This document shows positions 14,148-15,293 of a stretch of DNA of 15,293 nucleotides, piece by piece. Under the pieces are notes generated by a model, which was not told the DNA's origin, did no database searches, and was given only the letters and a program-made list of their open reading frames with translations. The stretch comes from Holophagaceae bacterium UBA706 (lineage in GTDB: Bacteria > Acidobacteriota > Holophagae > Holophagales > Holophagaceae): NCBI GenBank assembly GCA_002298155.1, contig DBME01000401.1, positions 1-15,293 of the forward strand. The letters are read 5' to 3'. Each line of letters starts with the position of its first letter. Position 1 is the stretch's first letter. Both the position numbers and the translations under genes were made by a program.

Positions 14148-14771
14148 ATGGGTTTTTCAACCTCTGTTGTTGATTCAGACAGCTTGAAAACGGAACAAAA
14201 GATTGTTGCGAAAATAGTTATTGTTTTTCTAGTGATGTCGATTTTGTATGTCTTGGTAATTGTTTTTAAGAATCGTTTTGATGAAATTTTCGAATCCTTA
14301 CATCGAAACGAGCAATACCTTAAACTCGACTCGGGTCTTCCATCTGGCCATTCACCACAACCCGGATTAATGAAGATGCTATCGAAAGGAATTAAGTACG
14401 ATTACGCTGGGACGTTTTTCATGAATTCTGTATGCATTCCGGGGTTCGTTATTGCAGGCTATCGATTCTCAAAAACGAACCCCGTTGGCTTCCGCTACGT
14501 AATATCTGATTTTTTAATTGCTAATCTGGTGATCAGTTTTGCAATGGCTATATCGGCTGTTTTCTACAAGATCCTATTCCGGCCTGCTTCGGGTTTTACC
14601 TTTATTCCTTACACCTCTGCTTCATGGTGGTACCTCGCACTAGCTTTCAGATTCATGGCCGTGCTCCCGTTCACCTTTTTGGCATATTGGATCGGCTGGA
14701 AAATCATTCAGAAATCCGGGAGGGGTAAAAGCCTTACCCCAGGAATAATTCCAGCTGGGGCGGAGGGTTGA
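14148..14771 (+). CDS. Four-helix integral membrane protein of unknown family, low GC
   Basis: I do not recognise this 207-residue protein. It has about four membrane segments: IVAKIVIVFLVMSILYVLVI (about 19-41), FFMNSVCIPGFVIAGYRF, ISDFLIANLVISFAMAISAV, and WWYLALAFRFMAVLPFTFLA. A soluble charged loop (FKNRFDEIFESLHRNEQYLK) lies between the first two. ATG 14148 is chosen because AAGGGAA lies about 5 nt upstream. The frame is open back to 13968, but that part is basic and unlike a membrane protein N-terminus. The gene is strikingly AT-rich against the rest of the window and borders a transposase remnant, so it was probably acquired horizontally. Its last codons contain hairpins (14722-14760). 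Confidence 0.6.
   Translation: MGFSTSVVDSDSLKTEQKIVAKIVIVFLVMSILYVLVIVFKNRFDEIFESLHRNEQYLKLDSGLPSGHSPQPGLMKMLSKGIKYDYAGTFFMNSVCIPGFVIAGYRFSKTNPVGFRYVISDFLIANLVISFAMAISAVFYKILFRPASGFTFIPYTSASWWYLALAFRFMAVLPFTFLAYWIGWKIIQKSGRGKSLTPGIIPAGAEG
14722..14760. repeat. Two overlapping, mutually exclusive hairpins
   Basis: GGGGTAA (14722-14728) pairs perfectly with TTACCCC (14734-14740) around a 5-nt loop. The same CCCC followed by AG (14737-14742) can instead pair with CTGGGG (14755-14760), enclosing the short palindrome GGAATAATTCC. The pair sits at the 3' end of the membrane protein gene, at the border to the transposase remnant. No T-run follows, so it is either a non-canonical terminator or a relic of a mobile element end. 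Confidence 0.4.
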
Positions 14772-14884
14772 AGACCTACCTGCATCGGGCCGGCTCGGCC
14801 CCTACGAACAACCGCGCCGAGAGGAACAACCGCAAGGCTGTGCTCTGGCGGAAGGTATCCCTCGGCGCAGAGACACGAGCATCT
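14768..14884 (+). pseudogene. IS66-type transposase remnant
   Basis: The translated stretch APTNNRAERNNRKAVLWRKV followed by SLGAETRAS matches the well-known C-terminal segment of IS66-type transposases (DPTNNxAERxxRPxVxWRKxSxGTxSE). That segment contains the catalytic glutamate of the DDE triad within NNxAER. Only about 35 codons survive. Upstream the sequence is the unrelated membrane protein gene. Downstream similarity is lost, although QSRF in the next frame near 14892 may continue the family's GSRF after a frameshift. It is a fragment without a start codon and cannot be active. It shows that an insertion element once sat at this border. Confidence 0.65.
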
Positions 14885-14947
14885 GTCGGCCCAGAGCCGC
14901 TTTTCAATTCCACCGACCCGGCGGCGCGACTGGGGGGACACGAACGC

Positions 14948-15293
14948 CTACAGATAGCCAATCGGGTCTTCGCCCGCAGCATTGCCGGAGCCATTCTCGT
15001 CGCCCTCGAAGCGGTCGAGCTCAGCAAGGATCGCCTCAGCACGGCGTAGGCTGGCACCTGCGGCGAGGGCCTCGAAACGGGTGGGGGCCCAGCGAGCAAT
15101 AAGGACGGTGAGCCCCCATCCCAGGAAGCCGAAAGCCAGGTTGAGGCCGTACCAGGGGCCGAGGTTCCGGACGAGGTCCGCTCCGAAGAGGCTCATGAGG
15201 GCCATGGCGAGAAGGGGCAGCCAGAGCACCCACCAGGGTAGGCCCAGCGCGTGCAGGCCCACCCGCGCATAGAAGTGGCGGATCCCGGCGAGG
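14948..15293 (-). CDS. C-terminal part of a membrane protein (runs off right edge)
   Basis: The frame is open from the right edge to the TAG at 14948-14950, so only the last 114 residues are visible and the true start lies beyond the window. Two membrane helices can be seen: LPWWVLWLPLLAMALMSLFG and WYGLNLAFGFLGWGLTVLIA. They are followed by a short cytoplasmic-looking helical tail (LRRAEAILAELDRFEGDENG). A GTG at 15262 could be taken as a start, but the in-frame sequence before it (LAGIRHFYAR) is protein-like and continuous. The high GC and codon use match the host core genes. I do not recognise the family from this fragment. Confidence 0.6.
   Translation of the reverse strand, partial: LAGIRHFYARVGLHALGLPWWVLWLPLLAMALMSLFGADLVRNLGPWYGLNLAFGFLGWGLTVLIARWAPTRFEALAAGASLRRAEAILAELDRFEGDENGSGNAAGEDPIGYL

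Noticed and set aside
1..15293. tRNA, rRNA or CRISPR array
   Set aside because: No cloverleaf-like sequence, rRNA segment or regularly spaced short repeat was seen; the only regular repeat is the 225-bp coding unit.

Overview
The window is GC-rich (roughly two thirds G+C by eye) and bacterial. It has a Gram-negative-type secreted lipoprotein with InlB-like repeats, a periplasmic PDZ/aspartyl protease, and a dense block of cobalamin-dependent radical SAM genes. The style suggests a Holophagae-type Acidobacteriota or possibly a Desulfuromonadota relative. This is an inference from gene content and codon bias, because no rRNA or other marker gene is present.

Layout: (1) 1-524, minus strand: start of a repeat-containing lipoprotein that runs off the left edge. 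(2) about 600-1620: a lower-GC accessory patch with a probable broken coding remnant, a 15-codon micro-ORF, a small secreted protein of unknown function and an in-frame open stretch after its stop. (3) 1621-4331: a TrmB-type regulator divergent from a secreted protein with two retropepsin-like DTG motifs and a PDZ domain. A striking inverted repeat between them is a good operator candidate. (4) 4403-12193, minus strand: a seven-gene operon in which consecutive genes overlap, mostly by exactly 4 bp (ATGA or GTGA). In transcription order it encodes a B12-binding radical SAM enzyme (divergent type), a large GNAT-like acyltransferase, a second acyltransferase-like protein, a PAP2/inositol-phosphorylceramide-synthase-like membrane phosphatase, and three more closely related B12-binding radical SAM enzymes. 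(5) 12279-13844, plus strand: a GH3-type acyl-adenylating/amide-forming enzyme, divergent from the operon. (6) 13845-15293: a low-GC four-helix membrane protein of unknown family, an IS66-type transposase remnant, and the 3' end of another membrane protein gene on the minus strand.

Regions 4 and 5 are the most interesting part. Four cobalamin/radical SAM enzymes, two N-acyltransferase-like proteins, a lipid-phosphate phosphatase or head-group transferase and an acyl-AMP-forming ligase together look like a compact biosynthetic pathway. A modified lipid or lipid-linked amide, with carbon-carbon bond formation or methylation at unactivated positions, fits the gene set best. I do not recognise the pathway, and the product assignment is inference.
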